Origin: Oceaniglobus indicus | GTDB taxonomy: Bacteria; Pseudomonadota; Alphaproteobacteria; Rhodobacterales; Rhodobacteraceae | DNA: 64,000 bases | Reading direction: 5' to 3' | NCBI RefSeq assembly: GCF_002751875.1 | Contig: NZ_NMZM01000005.1 | Location: forward strand, 1 to 64,000 | Shown here: piece after piece, positions 53,579 to 63,882 of the stretch | Layout: every line of letters begins with the position of its first letter | How positions within the stretch are numbered: the stretch's first letter is position 1 | Translations under genes and position numbers: made by a program | The notes under the pieces: model-generated | The model's input: only the letters and a program-made list of their open reading frames with translations | Databases searched by the model: none | Told to the model about the DNA's origin: nothing

Positions 53579-54589
53579 TCAGTCGGCCATGCCCGGAAAC
53601 ACACCGCCCAGTGCGCGCCCGACAAGGCGCGACACCGACGGGCGACGCGCGCCGTGGAAGGGCAGCGGGCGGCACACCTCGATCGCCGCAACCCCGACCC
53701 GGGCGGTCAGCGCGCCGTTGACAACGCCCTCGCCGAAGCGGCGCGACACCTTCGACAGCAATCCACCCCCCGCGAACGACCCGATCAGGTCATCCCCCAC
53801 GGCCACGGCCCCCGTCGCCACCAGATGCGTCAGCACCACGCGCGTCAGCCGCCAACTGCCCAACGTCCCCGACCGACCGCCATAGATCTCGGCGATCCGC
53901 CGAATCATCCGCAGGTTCGCACTCAGCGCCGCGATCACATCGGCCAGCGCCAGCGGCACCAGCGCGGTGACCAGCGCCACCTGCCGCGTCGCCGCCTCGA
54001 CCTCGAGCCGGGCCATGTCGTCCAGCGGCACCAACAGTTCGGCCTCTGCCAGATCGAACAGACCATCGGCATCGAAACTGTCGTCACGCCGTTCGCCGAG
54101 CCGCCGCCGCCCCCACTCCAGTTCAGCCCGCCCCGCGTACAGCGTCAGCAACCGGTCCACAACGACGCGCGCGGCCGCCAGGTCCTGCGCTGCCCGGGCC
54201 TCGATCGCCGCCTTGTGCACCCCGTCCAGCCGCTGCAGCCGCATCAGCGCCGTCCATTCCTTGCCGGCGATCAGCAACAGAACCAGGACGAACGCTCCGA
54301 TCAGAACTGCCGCGATGTACCCCAGAACCGGATTCGCCGCCAAAAGCCCGGTGACCGCCGACCACGCCCCGAGCGACAGGAAGAACACCGCCAGGGCCCC
54401 CAGCGTGCGCCAGAACCACCGGCGCAGCGCCGAGGGCTTGCGCGCCGCCAGCGCCGCCATGGTCCGCATCGCCTGGCCCGTGGGCGACGCCTCCTCGGCA
54501 TCGGGCACCGGCGCGACCTCGGCCGGCGTCGGATGCGCTCCGGCGTCCTCTTCGATCAGGACAGGTCCGCTTCGCGGCTTAGCCATCAC
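53579..54589 (-). CDS. YcjF-type DUF697 membrane protein
   Basis: The 336-residue protein has a cytoplasmic N-terminal part, two adjacent membrane helices (GALAVFFLSLGAWSAVTGLL and PVLGYIAAVLIGAFVLVLLLI) and a DUF697 C-terminal domain containing RQVALVTALVPLALADVIAA. This is the TIGR01620/YcjF family, usually next to ycjX, as here. Its exact function is unknown. It is the gene downstream of the YcjX-type gene; a repeat copy lies between them. Confidence 0.87.
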   Translation of the reverse strand: MMAKPRSGPVLIEEDAGAHPTPAEVAPVPDAEEASPTGQAMRTMAALAARKPSALRRWFWRTLGALAVFFLSLGAWSAVTGLLAANPVLGYIAAVLIGAFVLVLLLIAGKEWTALMRLQRLDGVHKAAIEARAAQDLAAARVVVDRLLTLYAGRAELEWGRRRLGERRDDSFDADGLFDLAEAELLVPLDDMARLEVEAATRQVALVTALVPLALADVIAALSANLRMIRRIAEIYGGRSGTLGSWRLTRVVLTHLVATGAVAVGDDLIGSFAGGGLLSKVSRRFGEGVVNGALTARVGVAAIEVCRPLPFHGARRPSVSRLVGRALGGVFPGMAD

Positions 54590-54613
54590 ACGATCCTTTC
54601 GGCATTCCCGTTT

Positions 54614-54643
54614 TTTCTTGCGGATAATACTCCCGCCGGAGGC
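54614..54643 (-). repeat. Dispersed intergenic repeat, copy D (degenerate right half)
   Basis: On the minus strand it keeps GCCTCCGGCGGGAGTATT, followed by atccg and CAAGAAA. The hairpin half is intact; the right arm is changed to the CAAGAA form seen also in copy F. It lies between the YcjX-type and YcjF-type genes. Confidence 0.7.
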
Positions 54644-54688
54644 TCCGACGCGGGCAACCGGCCCCGACCCCCGGGGTGCGCGCGCTAC

Positions 54689-56104
54689 TCACAGCCGATC
54701 GCCGATCAGGAACTGCGCGGCGCGGTCCAGCCGGATATGCGGCGGCCCCTCGCCCGGCTTCAGGGTCAGGGGCTGGGGCGCGAAGGTCATCACCGAGTAA
54801 TCGCCGTCCAGCCATGTTTCGGCCCCGTCGCGCGCCGGCACCAGCAGATGCATCGGATCCTCGGGCAGATCACCTGGATGAAACGCCGCCCGCTTGCCCG
54901 AGCCCAGCAACTGGCCGCGCACCACGTCCAGCGTCGCGCCCTGGTGTTCGATCGTGTCCTCGGTGGTGGCGCGCAGCGATGCGATGGCCATGGCCGCCGT
55001 CTCGGCCCCCGAATAATCCGCGCGCCGCTTCGCCTCCGACACCAGCGCCTGCATGATCGCGGCAAGCCTGCCGTGCTGGGTGTGGTGCAGATGATCCGCC
55101 TTGGTGGCGGCAAACAGGATCTTCTCGACCCGCCTGCCGCGCAGAAGCTGGCTCAGGAACGCGTTGCGACCGGGCCGGAACGCCCCCAGGATATCGGCCA
55201 TGGCAAGGCGCATGTCCTCGACCGCCTGCGGTCCTGCATGAATCGCGCCCAGCGCATCCACTAGCACGACCTGCCGGTCGATCCGTGCGAAATGATCGCG
55301 AAAGAACGGCCGGACCACCTGCCGCTTGTAGGCCTCGTAACGCCGCTCCATCTCGCGCGCCAGTGACCCGCGGGCGGCCCCGTCCGCGGTCTCCAGCGGC
55401 GCGAAGGTCAGAACCGGCGATCCGGCCAGGTCACCGGGCAACAGGAACCGCCCCGGCGTGCAGTCCGAAAACCCCGCCTCGCGCGCTGCATTCAGATAAC
55501 TGGTGAAACGCTGCGCCAGGCGCTGCGCCACGGGCTCGTCCAGCGGCGATGCGGGGTCGGTCGCGGCCGCCTCGGCCAGGTAATCGGCCGCCAGGGGACG
55601 CGACGCGATCCGCGCCAGGGTCTCGCGTGACCATTCGCGGTATCCCTTGTCCAGCAACGACAGATCCAGCAACCATTCGCCGGGGTAGTCGACGATATCC
55701 AGATGCACCGTCCGCTCGCCGCGCAATCCCGCCATCAGGCCGGTCGGCTGCACCTTCAGCGACAGGCGCAACTCGGAAATCGCCCGCGTGCTGTCGGGCC
55801 AGTGCGGCGCCGGGCCGGTCAGGTCCGCCAGGTGCCGCTCGTAGTCGAACCGGGGCAAGGTGTCGTTCGGTTGCGGCTGCAGATACACCGTGCGGATCGC
55901 GCCATTGGCCGCCGCGACAAGCTGAGGCATTCGCGCCCGGTTCATCAGGTTCGCCACCAGTGACGTGATGAACACCGTCTTGCCCGCCCGCGACAGGCCG
56001 GTCACGCCCAGCCGGATCACCGGATCCGAAAACGCGCCGGTCACCGTGGCACCAAGCCCCCCGATGCTGCGCCCCAGCCCGTCCGCGATATCACCAATGA
56101 TCAA
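54689..56104 (-). CDS. YcjX-type GTPase-like protein
   Basis: The 471-residue protein has Walker A GVTGLSRAGKTVFITSLVAN, DIVDYPGEWLLDL resembling the Walker B/DxxG element, and a long YcjX (DUF463) domain with FAATKADHLHHTQHG. This is the partner of the YcjF-type protein; family members are stress-linked, and function is unsettled. The best start is a TTG at 56104 with AAGGGAG eight bases upstream; the in-frame ATG at 56185 would add an unconserved piece and has no site. Confidence 0.88.
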   Translation of the reverse strand: MIIGDIADGLGRSIGGLGATVTGAFSDPVIRLGVTGLSRAGKTVFITSLVANLMNRARMPQLVAAANGAIRTVYLQPQPNDTLPRFDYERHLADLTGPAPHWPDSTRAISELRLSLKVQPTGLMAGLRGERTVHLDIVDYPGEWLLDLSLLDKGYREWSRETLARIASRPLAADYLAEAAATDPASPLDEPVAQRLAQRFTSYLNAAREAGFSDCTPGRFLLPGDLAGSPVLTFAPLETADGAARGSLAREMERRYEAYKRQVVRPFFRDHFARIDRQVVLVDALGAIHAGPQAVEDMRLAMADILGAFRPGRNAFLSQLLRGRRVEKILFAATKADHLHHTQHGRLAAIMQALVSEAKRRADYSGAETAAMAIASLRATTEDTIEHQGATLDVVRGQLLGSGKRAAFHPGDLPEDPMHLLVPARDGAETWLDGDYSVMTFAPQPLTLKPGEGPPHIRLDRAAQFLIGDRL

Positions 56105-56190
56105 AATGCCGCTCCCTTGCTGTGGCCCAACATAGGCACCTGCCCATCGGGCTTCCAGTGCGCACACCGCATACGCCCGCATCACCCCGG

Positions 56191-56223
56191 CTTCTCACTG
56201 ATCCAAATACTCCCGCCGGAGGC
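56191..56223 (-). repeat. Dispersed 33-base intergenic repeat, copy E (full)
   Basis: On the minus strand it reads GCCTCCGGCGGGAGTATTT, then ggat, then CAGTGAGAAG. The first 19 bases equal copies A and C. It lies between the divergent ycjX-type and truA genes, within or near their promoters. Confidence 0.8.
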
Positions 56224-56285
56224 TCCCTGTCCCACGGCCGCGCGACACGATTGCCTTGACGCGCACGATTGCCTAGATCGACGCC

Positions 56286-57065
56286 ATGCCCCGTTATGCC
56301 CTCAGGATCGAATACAACGGCGCGCCCTTTTCGGGGTGGCAGCGTCAGCGCGACCAACCCAGCGTGCAGGGCGCCGTCGAAGATGCGATTCGCAAGCTCG
56401 ATGCCGATCATCCCGGCATCATGGCCGCCGGCCGCACCGATGCCGGGGTCCATGCCACGGCCCAGGTCGCCCACTGCGATCTTGCCCGCGCGTGGGCGCC
56501 GTTTCGCCTGGGCGAGGCGCTGAACTATCACCTCAAGCCGGCGCCGGTCGCGATCACCGCCGTTGCGCGCGTGGCCGACGATTGGCACGCCCGGTTCTCG
56601 GCCACCGGGCGTCATTATACCTTCCGGCTGATCGCGCGGCGCGCACCGCTGGTGCATGAGGCCGGGTTGGCTTGGCACGTGCGCCACCCGCTGTCCCTGG
56701 CCCGGATGCAGGCCGGCGCCGCGCAACTGATCGGCACCCACGATTTCACGACCTTCCGGTCGACCATGTGCCAGGCGGCGTCACCGGTCAAAACCCTCGA
56801 CCGGCTCGACATCACCGAATCGTCCGTTCCGGGCGGCACGCTTTTCACGTTCCGCCTGCATGCCCGCAGCTTCCTGCACAACCAGGTGCGCAGCTTCGTG
56901 GGCACGCTGGAACGGGTCGGCGCAGGCAATTGGGCCGACGACGACGTGCGCCGCGCCCTGCTGGCGCGCGATCGCACCGCCTGCGGCCCCGTCAGCCCGC
57001 CCCAGGGATTGTATCTGGACGGCGTCGATTACTCCGACGATCCGTTCGCCGCACCCGATCGCTGA
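56286..57065 (+). CDS. truA: tRNA pseudouridine synthase A
   Basis: The 259-residue enzyme has the catalytic aspartate in [31 protein letters not shown] at the N-terminus and [17 protein letters not shown] in the second half. It makes pseudouridine at positions 38-40 of the tRNA anticodon arm. It is monocistronic or first of a short run with the small secreted protein that follows. No ribosome-binding site is strong; GATCGACGCC precedes the ATG. Confidence 0.96.
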   Translation: MPRYALRIEYNGAPFSGWQRQRDQPSVQGAVEDAIRKLDADHPGIMAAGRTDAGVHATAQVAHCDLARAWAPFRLGEALNYHLKPAPVAITAVARVADDWHARFSATGRHYTFRLIARRAPLVHEAGLAWHVRHPLSLARMQAGAAQLIGTHDFTTFRSTMCQAASPVKTLDRLDITESSVPGGTLFTFRLHARSFLHNQVRSFVGTLERVGAGNWADDDVRRALLARDRTACGPVSPPQGLYLDGVDYSDDPFAAPDR

Positions 57066-57207
57066 AAGCGCAACGGCGCGGCGCCGTCCGGGCCACAGCG
57101 GATTCAGAATTGCCCCAACGGCCAAAATCTGACATCGTTCAAGGATGGCAGACTCGCCGGACTCACCGTAAAAATGCGGGATCCGGCATAAATTGGCAGG
57201 TAAACGT

Positions 57208-57519
57208 ATGAAAAATCTTCTGACGATTGCGGCCGTGGCCTTGTGCGCGGCTTCCTTTGCGCCGACCACCGTCAGCGCCGGCACCATCGAACGCGCGTGC
57301 CTCAAGTCCGACCGCCGGGCCGCGACCCGTTCGACCTGTGGCTGCATCCAGCAGGTCGCCGACCTGACGCTGGATCGGCGCGATCAGCGCATGGCGGCCC
57401 GGTTCTTCCGCGATCCGCACCGCGCCCAGGAGGTCCGGCAATCCAGCCGGAGCAACGACGAACAGTTCTGGCGCCGCTACAAGCAGTTCGGATCGACCGC
57501 CGAAGCCTATTGCAGCTGA
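57208..57519 (+). CDS. Small secreted cysteine protein
   Basis: The 103-residue protein has a signal peptide (KNLLTIAAVALCAASFAPT) and a mature region with four Cys: one in RACLKSDRR, two in TCGCIQQVAD and one in the EAYCS end. Two disulfides are likely. The charged HRAQEVRQSSRSNDEQFWRR region is notable. It resembles conserved Rhodobacterales proteins annotated only as hypothetical. It follows truA by 142 bases. An ATG five codons upstream (57193) is an alternative. Confidence 0.75.
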   Translation: MKNLLTIAAVALCAASFAPTTVSAGTIERACLKSDRRAATRSTCGCIQQVADLTLDRRDQRMAARFFRDPHRAQEVRQSSRSNDEQFWRRYKQFGSTAEAYCS

Positions 57520-57640
57520 TCGGCGCTTGTCCGTTGCCGGCGCGAAACGCCGGAATTAAACCCTCGAAGGTCAATCCCGGTATTGCGACCCGGGCGCCCC
57601 ACGGTCAGGGTGCGGCCATCGCAATCCGGGACGATCCTGA

Positions 57641-58489
57641 ATGACAACCACGGTATTTTTCGCCGTCATCGGTGCCGCGCTGCTGCACGCCACCTGGAAC
57701 GCGCTGGTCAAGAACGGCGCGAACAAGACGACGAGCATGGGCGCGGTGGTGATCGGCCACGTGCCGCTGGCCTTGCTGGTGCTGCCCTTCGTGCCGTTCC
57801 CGGCGCCCGAAAGCTATCCCTACATCGCGGCAGCGCTGGTGCTGCATGTCGGATACCAGTTGTTCCTGCTGAAATCCTATCAGACGGGCGACCTGACCCA
57901 AGTCTATCCCATCGCGCGCGGCTCGGCCCCGTTGCTGGTCGCGCTGTTTTCCGTTCTGGTGCTTGGCACCCGGCTGGCACCACTGGAACTGATGGCCGTC
58001 GCCATCATCGGTTGTGGCATCATCAGCCTTGCGCTGGTGCGCCGCGCCGACGGCCAGCGCAACGGCAACGCGGCGATGCTGGCGCTGACCACCGGCCTGT
58101 TCATCGCCAGTTATTCCCTGGTCGACGGATTGGGGGCCCGCGCCGCCGGAACATCGCTGGGATATTACGGCTGGCTGGCCGTGGCCAACGGGGTCATCAC
58201 GACGGCCTATCTGGCGCTCAGGGCGCCCGATTCCCTGCGGGCGATGACTCGTGGCAAGGGGTTGATGGTCTTTGCCGTGGGCGGCAGCGCCTCGTTCGTC
58301 GCCTATGCCATCGTGACGTGGGCGTTTACCCAGTCGCCGATCGCGTTGGTGACGGCCCTGCGCGAGACCAGCATCGTCTTCGCGCTGCTGATAGGGGTGT
58401 TTTTCCTGAAGGAACGGCTGGACCTGATCAAGCTGTTCTCGACCCTGACCACCCTCGTGGGTGCGGCGATGCTGCGATTCGCCCGCTGA
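57641..58489 (+). CDS. EamA/DMT-family transporter
   Basis: The 282-residue protein has ten predicted membrane helices in two EamA halves (TVFFAVIGAALLHATWNALV and GKGLMVFAVGGSASFVAYAI). The substrate is unknown. The second half shows the end motif LLIGVFFLKERLDLIKLFST typical of DMT permeases. It is convergent with rpmB, and the shared hairpin lies 31 bases after its stop. Confidence 0.88.
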   Translation: MTTTVFFAVIGAALLHATWNALVKNGANKTTSMGAVVIGHVPLALLVLPFVPFPAPESYPYIAAALVLHVGYQLFLLKSYQTGDLTQVYPIARGSAPLLVALFSVLVLGTRLAPLELMAVAIIGCGIISLALVRRADGQRNGNAAMLALTTGLFIASYSLVDGLGARAAGTSLGYYGWLAVANGVITTAYLALRAPDSLRAMTRGKGLMVFAVGGSASFVAYAIVTWAFTQSPIALVTALRETSIVFALLIGVFFLKERLDLIKLFSTLTTLVGAAMLRFAR

Positions 58490-58520
58490 TCACTCCGACA
58501 CCTGCCGCAGAAACGCCAAA

Positions 58521-58543
58521 GGCCCCGCCGATCCGGCAGGGCC
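58521..58543 (-). terminator. Hairpin at the 3' end of rpmB
   Basis: GGCCCCGCCG (58521-58530) and CGGCAGGGCC (58534-58543) pair with one C-A mismatch around a 3-base loop. On the rpmB strand it is followed by TTTGGCG. It sits between the convergent transporter gene and rpmB, so it can end both transcripts. Confidence 0.7.
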
Positions 58544-58566
58544 CGTAAACTGACGTGCGCAACGGC

Positions 58567-58854
58567 TCAGGCGGTGGCCTGGGCCTTGGCAATGTCCTTC
58601 TTGATCTTCAGCGCTTCGGCCGACAGATCCGCATCCTTGGCCCGCGCCATGAAGCCATCCAGACCGCCGCGATGATCGACCGTCCGCAATGCGGCGGCGG
58701 AAATCCGCAGCTTGAACGTGCGGCCAAGCGTTTCGGACATCAGCGAGACGTCATTCAGGTTGGGCAGAAACCGCCGACGGGTCCTGTTTTTCGCATGGCT
58801 GACATTGTTGCCAGACATCGGGCCTTTTCCGGTCAATTCGCAACGACGCGACAT
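58567..58854 (-). CDS. rpmB: Ribosomal protein L28
   Basis: The 95-residue protein is alphaproteobacterial L28: [19 protein letters not shown], then [18 protein letters not shown], then a longer C-terminal helix ([15 protein letters not shown]). It binds 23S rRNA near the exit region of the 50S subunit. The zinc-binding cysteines of some L28 proteins are absent, the usual state in this group. It is monocistronic, with a hairpin 24 bases after its stop. Confidence 0.97.
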   Translation of the reverse strand: MSRRCELTGKGPMSGNNVSHAKNRTRRRFLPNLNDVSLMSETLGRTFKLRISAAALRTVDHRGGLDGFMARAKDADLSAEALKIKKDIAKAQATA

Positions 58855-59012
58855 GGGTTCATCCTCGATCTGTCGCCGGGGTCACGGGAGATCCGCTGAT
58901 CGCCCACCGGCACTGCTTGTCGGCATCGCAAACGACGCCATGAATTCCGTTCGCGGGTTCTATGCCGCACATCCCGAGGCGTCAAGCAGGGAATCTGCAT
59001 CCGCCCCATCGT

Positions 59013-60005
59013 TCAGTCGCGCCGCGTCAGCACCGCGATCACCTCGGCCGCCGCCGCGCCGGCGGGCCTGTCGCCGGCCGCCACCGCCGCGCCCAGGTTG
59101 TCCAACGCCGCACGGGTCGCCGGATCGGCCCGCAGATGGGCCAGCATGCCGTGGCGCACCTCCTCCTCGAACCAGAACCGGTTTTGTGCCGCCCGCCGCG
59201 CCGCCAGGTGACCGGTGTCGCGGCGCCACTCGGCCAAGGTCTGCATGGCCTGCCATGCCGCGTCCAGACGCAGGCCGGTTTCGGCCGAGACACTCATCGC
59301 CTTCGGATATCCGTCAGGATCCTGCGCCCGTTTGCGCAACAGCCGCAATGCGCCCGCGTAATCCGCCCGGGTCCGCTCGGCCGCGGCCTTCAGGTCGCCA
59401 TCGGCCTTGTTGATCAGGATGATGTCGGCCATCTCCATGATGCCGCGCTTGACGCCCTGCAATTCATCGCCACCACCAGGCGCCAGCAACAGCACGAACA
59501 GGTCGGTCATGTCGGCGACCATGGTTTCCGACTGCCCGACCCCGACCGTTTCGATCAGGACGATATCGTATCCCGCCGCTTCGCACAGGGCCATGGCATC
59601 GCGCGTGCGACGGGCCACACCGCCCAGCTCGCTCTGGCTGGGGGACGGCCGAATATAGGCGTTCGGGTGGCGCGACAGACGCTCCATCCGGGTCTTGTCT
59701 CCCAGGATCGAGCCGCCCGAGCGCGCCGACGACGGATCCACCGCCAGAACCGCCACCCGGTGTCCCGCCTCGCACAGCTGCATCCCGAAGGCTTCGATGA
59801 ACGTCGATTTGCCAACCCCCGGCGTGCCCGACAAGCCGATTCGAAGGGCATCGGGCGCATCGGGCGCCAACCGGTCCAGCAACTCCGAGGCAACCGCACG
59901 ATGATCGGCACGCTGGCTTTCGGCCAGCGTGATCGCACGGGCCAGCGCCCGCCGGTCACCCGATGTCAGACGCTCGGCCAGCGTGGGAATGTCAGGCGCG
60001 CTCAT
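59013..60005 (-). CDS. meaB: MeaB/ArgK-type G-protein chaperone
   Basis: The 330-residue G3E-family GTPase has Walker [18 protein letters not shown], the [18 protein letters not shown] switch, an ETVGVGQSE motif, [17 protein letters not shown] and the NKADGD base motif. It protects and reloads B12-dependent methylmalonyl-CoA mutase. No mutase gene is in the window. The start MSAPDIPTL at 60005 is the family start; the in-frame stretch above it is not conserved. It is divergent from hrpB. Confidence 0.93.
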   Translation of the reverse strand: MSAPDIPTLAERLTSGDRRALARAITLAESQRADHRAVASELLDRLAPDAPDALRIGLSGTPGVGKSTFIEAFGMQLCEAGHRVAVLAVDPSSARSGGSILGDKTRMERLSRHPNAYIRPSPSQSELGGVARRTRDAMALCEAAGYDIVLIETVGVGQSETMVADMTDLFVLLLAPGGGDELQGVKRGIMEMADIILINKADGDLKAAAERTRADYAGALRLLRKRAQDPDGYPKAMSVSAETGLRLDAAWQAMQTLAEWRRDTGHLAARRAAQNRFWFEEEVRHGMLAHLRADPATRAALDNLGAAVAAGDRPAGAAAAEVIAVLTRRD

Positions 60006-60126
60006 CGGGCGGGCCGGGTGTGTCGGTGCTGCATATGTGCCTCTCCGGTGTCCTTCCTGTGCCTTTCCCGCGCGCCCTTGTCCAGCCTGTCTGGCAACCG
60101 GGGGCGCCATGGGCAATAACCGCGCC

Positions 60127-62553
60127 ATGGACCTGCCCATCGACTCTGCCCTGCCCGATCTGCTGTCGGCCCTGCACGCCAGCGGTCAGGCCGTCCTCCA
60201 GGCACCGCCGGGCGCGGGCAAGACGACACGGGTGCCACTGGCCATCCTGAGCAGGTTCGATCCCGCCGGGAAGATCGTCATGCTGGAACCGCGCCGCATC
60301 GCCGCCCGCGCCGCCGCCGAACGGATGGCCGAAACGCTGGGCGAACCCGTCGGCCAGACGGTCGGCTTTCGCATCCGTGGCGAATCCAAGGTTTCCAAAG
60401 CAACCCGGATCGAGGTGGTCACCGAAGGCATCCTGACACGGATGCTGCAATCCGATCCCGATCTGCCCGGCGTCGCGGTTGTGATCTTCGATGAATTTCA
60501 CGAACGCTCGCTCAACGCCGATCTGGGCCTTGCACTGTCGCTGGAGGTCCGCGCGGCCCTGCGCCCGGACCTGATGCTGCTGGTGATGTCGGCCACGCTG
60601 GACGCGGCACCGGTCGCCGCCCTGATGGGCGACGCGCCGCTGGTCACGTCGCAGGGGCGCGCCTTTGCGGTCGAAACCCGCTGGCTGGAACGGCCCCTGC
60701 CCAAGGAAGAACGATTCGTCACATCAATGGCGGCGCTGATCCGGGACGCCGCCCACGAGACAACCGGCGGCATCCTCGCCTTTCTGCCCGGCGAGGGCGA
60801 GATTCGCCGGTGCGCGGCCCTGCTCGACGGCCACCTGCCCCCGGACGTGACGATCCGCCCGCTCTATGGCGCCCTGCCCCTGTCGGAACAACGCGCGGCG
60901 ATCGCCCCGGCCGGAACCGGCCGCAAGCTGGTGCTTGCCACGGCGATCGCCGAAACTTCGCTGACGTTGCAGGACGTGCGCGTGGTCGTGGACGGCGGCA
61001 AGGCCCGCCGCGCGCGGTTCGATCCCGGATCCGGGATGTCGCGGCTGGTGACGGAAAAGGTGACGCGGGCCGAGGCCGAACAACGCCGGGGCCGGGCCGG
61101 ACGGGTGGCTGCCGGCACCTGCTATCGGCTCTGGACCCGGGGCGAAGAGGGCGCGCTGGCGGCCTTCCCCCCGGCCGAAATCGAAGCCGCCGACCTCGCG
61201 CCGCTGGTCCTCGAGCTGGCGCTCTGGGGGGTGAGCGATCCCGCCACCCTACCGTTTCTGACCCAACCGCCCGCGGCCGCCTACGGCGAGGCGCAGACCC
61301 TTCTGACCGGTCTCGGCGCGTTGTCGGACGGGCGGATCACCGATCATGGCCGCGCGCTGGCGGCGATGCCCCTGCATCCACGGCTTGCACATATGCTGCA
61401 AATGGGCGGGCAATCCGGCGCCGAACTGGCGGCATTGCTGTCGGATCGCGATATCCTGCGGGGTGCACCGGTCGATCTGTCCTTGCGCTTGCAAGCCCTC
61501 GCAAACCCCCGCGCCATGCCGTTTCCGGCCGACCGCAACACCCTTCAGAGGGTGCGCCAGGAAGCCAGGCGCCTGGCGCGTCTGTCCCGCTCGGCCACTG
61601 CGCTGAACACCGCGCAACAGGCCGCACTGGCCTTTCCCGACCGGATCGCCCAACGCCGTCGCGGTGACGCACCCCGCTTCGTGCTGTCGGGGGGCAAGGG
61701 CGCGGTTCTGGACGCGGCCGACCCGCTGGCCGCCGCCCCCCTGCTCGTGGTCACCGACACCGACGGCAACCCGCGCGAGGCAAGGATCCGGCAGGCGATC
61801 CCCATCTCCCTGCCCGACCTGCGCGAGGTGCACGGCGACGCCATCGCTTGGCACGACGTCTGCACCTGGGACAGGCGCGACGCCCGCGTGCAGACCCGCC
61901 AACAGGAACGGTTCGGTGCGCTGGTGTTGGACGATCGCATCTGGCGCGATCCACCGTCCGAACAGGTGGCCCATGCGATGCTCGACGGCGTGCGCGACCT
62001 CGGGCTGTCGCTGCCGCCCGCCGCCGAACGTCTGCGCGCCCGCGTGATGCTGTGCCGGGCGGACAATCCGGACCTGCCCGACATGTCCGATGCCGCACTG
62101 ATGGACAACCTCGAACGCTGGCTGCTGCCGCACCTCGGCGATATCCGCACGGCCGCCGCCTGGAAAACCTTCGACCCGACACCGGCCCTGACCGCCATGC
62201 TGGACTGGGACGCGACGCAGATCGTGAACCGCGCCGCGCCCGCCCACCTGACCACACCGCTGGGCCGCAAGGTGGCCATCGATTATTCCGGTGACGCCCC
62301 CGAGGTCGAGGTGCGCTTGCAGGAAATGTTCGGCACCACACGCCACCCGACGGTGGCCGGGCGCGCCCTGCGCATCACGCTGCTGTCCCCCGCCCGGCGC
62401 CCGGTGCAGACCACGATGGACCTGCCGGGCTTCTGGGCCACATCCTACGCCGATGTGCGCAAGGACATGCGCGCCCGCTATCCCCGCCACCCCTGGCCCG
62501 AAGACCCGTCACGGGCCGACCCGACCCTGCGCGCCAAACCCAAAGGCACCTGA
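60127..62553 (+). CDS. hrpB: ATP-dependent helicase HrpB
   Basis: The 808-residue DExH helicase has Walker [13 protein letters not shown], the [16 protein letters not shown] box, a SATL motif and QRRGRAGR, the late helicase motif. A C-terminal HrpB-specific region follows. The enzyme is an RNA-helicase-like protein whose bacterial function is not settled. [13 protein letters not shown] at 60127 is the family start; an ATG at 60109 would add six residues. The gene is divergent from meaB, with 121 bases between the two starts. Confidence 0.94.
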   Translation: MDLPIDSALPDLLSALHASGQAVLQAPPGAGKTTRVPLAILSRFDPAGKIVMLEPRRIAARAAAERMAETLGEPVGQTVGFRIRGESKVSKATRIEVVTEGILTRMLQSDPDLPGVAVVIFDEFHERSLNADLGLALSLEVRAALRPDLMLLVMSATLDAAPVAALMGDAPLVTSQGRAFAVETRWLERPLPKEERFVTSMAALIRDAAHETTGGILAFLPGEGEIRRCAALLDGHLPPDVTIRPLYGALPLSEQRAAIAPAGTGRKLVLATAIAETSLTLQDVRVVVDGGKARRARFDPGSGMSRLVTEKVTRAEAEQRRGRAGRVAAGTCYRLWTRGEEGALAAFPPAEIEAADLAPLVLELALWGVSDPATLPFLTQPPAAAYGEAQTLLTGLGALSDGRITDHGRALAAMPLHPRLAHMLQMGGQSGAELAALLSDRDILRGAPVDLSLRLQALANPRAMPFPADRNTLQRVRQEARRLARLSRSATALNTAQQAALAFPDRIAQRRRGDAPRFVLSGGKGAVLDAADPLAAAPLLVVTDTDGNPREARIRQAIPISLPDLREVHGDAIAWHDVCTWDRRDARVQTRQQERFGALVLDDRIWRDPPSEQVAHAMLDGVRDLGLSLPPAAERLRARVMLCRADNPDLPDMSDAALMDNLERWLLPHLGDIRTAAAWKTFDPTPALTAMLDWDATQIVNRAAPAHLTTPLGRKVAIDYSGDAPEVEVRLQEMFGTTRHPTVAGRALRITLLSPARRPVQTTMDLPGFWATSYADVRKDMRARYPRHPWPEDPSRADPTLRAKPKGT

Positions 62554-62571
62554 TCCGCGAAAGGACACCCC

Positions 62572-62784
62572 ATGCAACTGATCGAAGACCTCGCCGACGA
62601 ACTCGCCCTCGAAGCCCTCGCCGCCGCCGAAGCCAGCGGCGATGACCAGATCGTCGACCAGGTGGGCGAAGTGCTCGGCGCCTCGTCCCAAACCCTGCAG
62701 GAGGCATATCTGACCGCGGTTCGGGTGCGGCGCGCCGAAACCCGCGCCCGCGCCCTTCTGGCACCGTTCAAGACAACCAGGTGA
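62572..62784 (+). CDS. Small acidic helical protein
   Basis: The 70-residue protein is nearly all helix-forming and acidic at the start (MQLIEDLADELALEALAAAE), with a basic end (RRAETRARALLAPFKTTR). An AAAGGACACC site stands before the ATG, and it follows hrpB by only 18 bases, so both are probably on one transcript. No domain is recognised; the charge asymmetry suggests a small adaptor. Confidence 0.65.
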   Translation: MQLIEDLADELALEALAAAEASGDDQIVDQVGEVLGASSQTLQEAYLTAVRVRRAETRARALLAPFKTTR

Positions 62785-62794
62785 CCGGTCACGG

Positions 62795-62816
62795 CTTTTT
62801 CTTGCCAAAAATACTC
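62795..62816 (-). repeat. Dispersed intergenic repeat, copy F (short)
   Basis: On the minus strand it reads GAGTATTTTTGGCAAGAAAAAG: the GAGTATTT core and CAAGAA arm without the CCTCCGGCGG hairpin half. It lies between the small hrpB-linked gene and the convergent argF. Confidence 0.5.
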
Positions 62817-62898
62817 GAATCCGCCGCCCACCCCGGGCACGCCGTCGCGGCAGCGCGCCCGCCAGACATCGAATCGCGCCGCAGGCGCGTCCGTTGGA

Positions 62899-63804
62899 TC
62901 AGACCCCCAGGCACCAGCGCATGATCGATTTTTGCGCATGCAGACGGTTTTCCGCCTCGTCGAAGACCACGGAATGGGGGCCGTCCATCACCGCGCTGGT
63001 CACCTCGTCGTCGCGGTGGGCCGGCAGGCAATGCATGAACAGCGCATCGGGCTTGGCCCGTGCCATCAGCGCCTCGTTGACCTGGTAGCCGCGCAACTGG
63101 TTGTGGCGCCGTTCGCGCGCACTTTGCGGATCGTGCATCGACACCCACGTGTCGGTCACCACCAGGTCGGCCCCCTCGACCGCCTTGAACGGATCGCGCT
63201 CGATCGTGATGCCCCCGTGCAGCGCCGGTTCCGGATCCAGGGGGGCGGGGCCGGTGAAGGTCAGGTCGAAGCCGAACTGCGGTGCCGCATGGGCGAAGCT
63301 GGCGAAGACGTTGTTGCCATCCCCCGACCACACCACCTTGCGCCCCTTGATCGGTCCGTTGTGTTCCTCGAACGTCATGATGTCGGCCATGATCTGGCAG
63401 GGATGCGTGCGGTTCGTCAGCCCGTTGATCACCGGCACGCTGGCGTGCTCGGCCATGTCCAGCAGGGTCTGTTCCTCGAACGTGCGGATCATGATCAGGT
63501 CGACATAACGGCTCAGGACGCGGGCGGTGTCGGCGATCGTCTCGCCGTGGCCCAACTGCATGTCGGTGCCCGACAGAACCATCGTCTCGCCGCCCATCTG
63601 GCGCACGCCGACATCGAAACTGACGCGCGTCCGGGTCGACGGTTTCTCGAAGATCAACGCGACCATGCGGCCACTCAGCGGCTGATCATCGTCCGGGGTG
63701 CCCTTGGGGCGGCCCTGGCGCGCCACCTTCATGGTGCGGGCGTGGTCGATCATCTGCCGCAGATCGGCGGGATCGGTCGTATGGATATCGAGGAAATGGT
63801 TCAT
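62899..63804 (-). CDS. argF: Ornithine carbamoyltransferase
   Basis: The 301-residue enzyme has the carbamoyl phosphate motif [12 protein letters not shown], the HPCQIMAD motif and the ornithine-side [10 protein letters not shown]. It makes citrulline from ornithine and carbamoyl phosphate in arginine synthesis. It follows argD on the same strand, 78 bases apart, as in many alphaproteobacteria. The first residues [15 protein letters not shown] match the family. Confidence 0.97.
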   Translation of the reverse strand: MNHFLDIHTTDPADLRQMIDHARTMKVARQGRPKGTPDDDQPLSGRMVALIFEKPSTRTRVSFDVGVRQMGGETMVLSGTDMQLGHGETIADTARVLSRYVDLIMIRTFEEQTLLDMAEHASVPVINGLTNRTHPCQIMADIMTFEEHNGPIKGRKVVWSGDGNNVFASFAHAAPQFGFDLTFTGPAPLDPEPALHGGITIERDPFKAVEGADLVVTDTWVSMHDPQSARERRHNQLRGYQVNEALMARAKPDALFMHCLPAHRDDEVTSAVMDGPHSVVFDEAENRLHAQKSIMRWCLGV

Positions 63805-63882
63805 GCGCAGTCTCGCGTTGGGGGGCAGTTCAGGTGTGAAAGGGTGGGTCTGACATCACTGATATGAAAGCGTGCGATACCG

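Noticed and set aside
53564-55264. 566-codon plus-strand frame opposite the YcjF/YcjX genes
   Set aside because: It crosses the intergenic repeat and is antisense to both genes.
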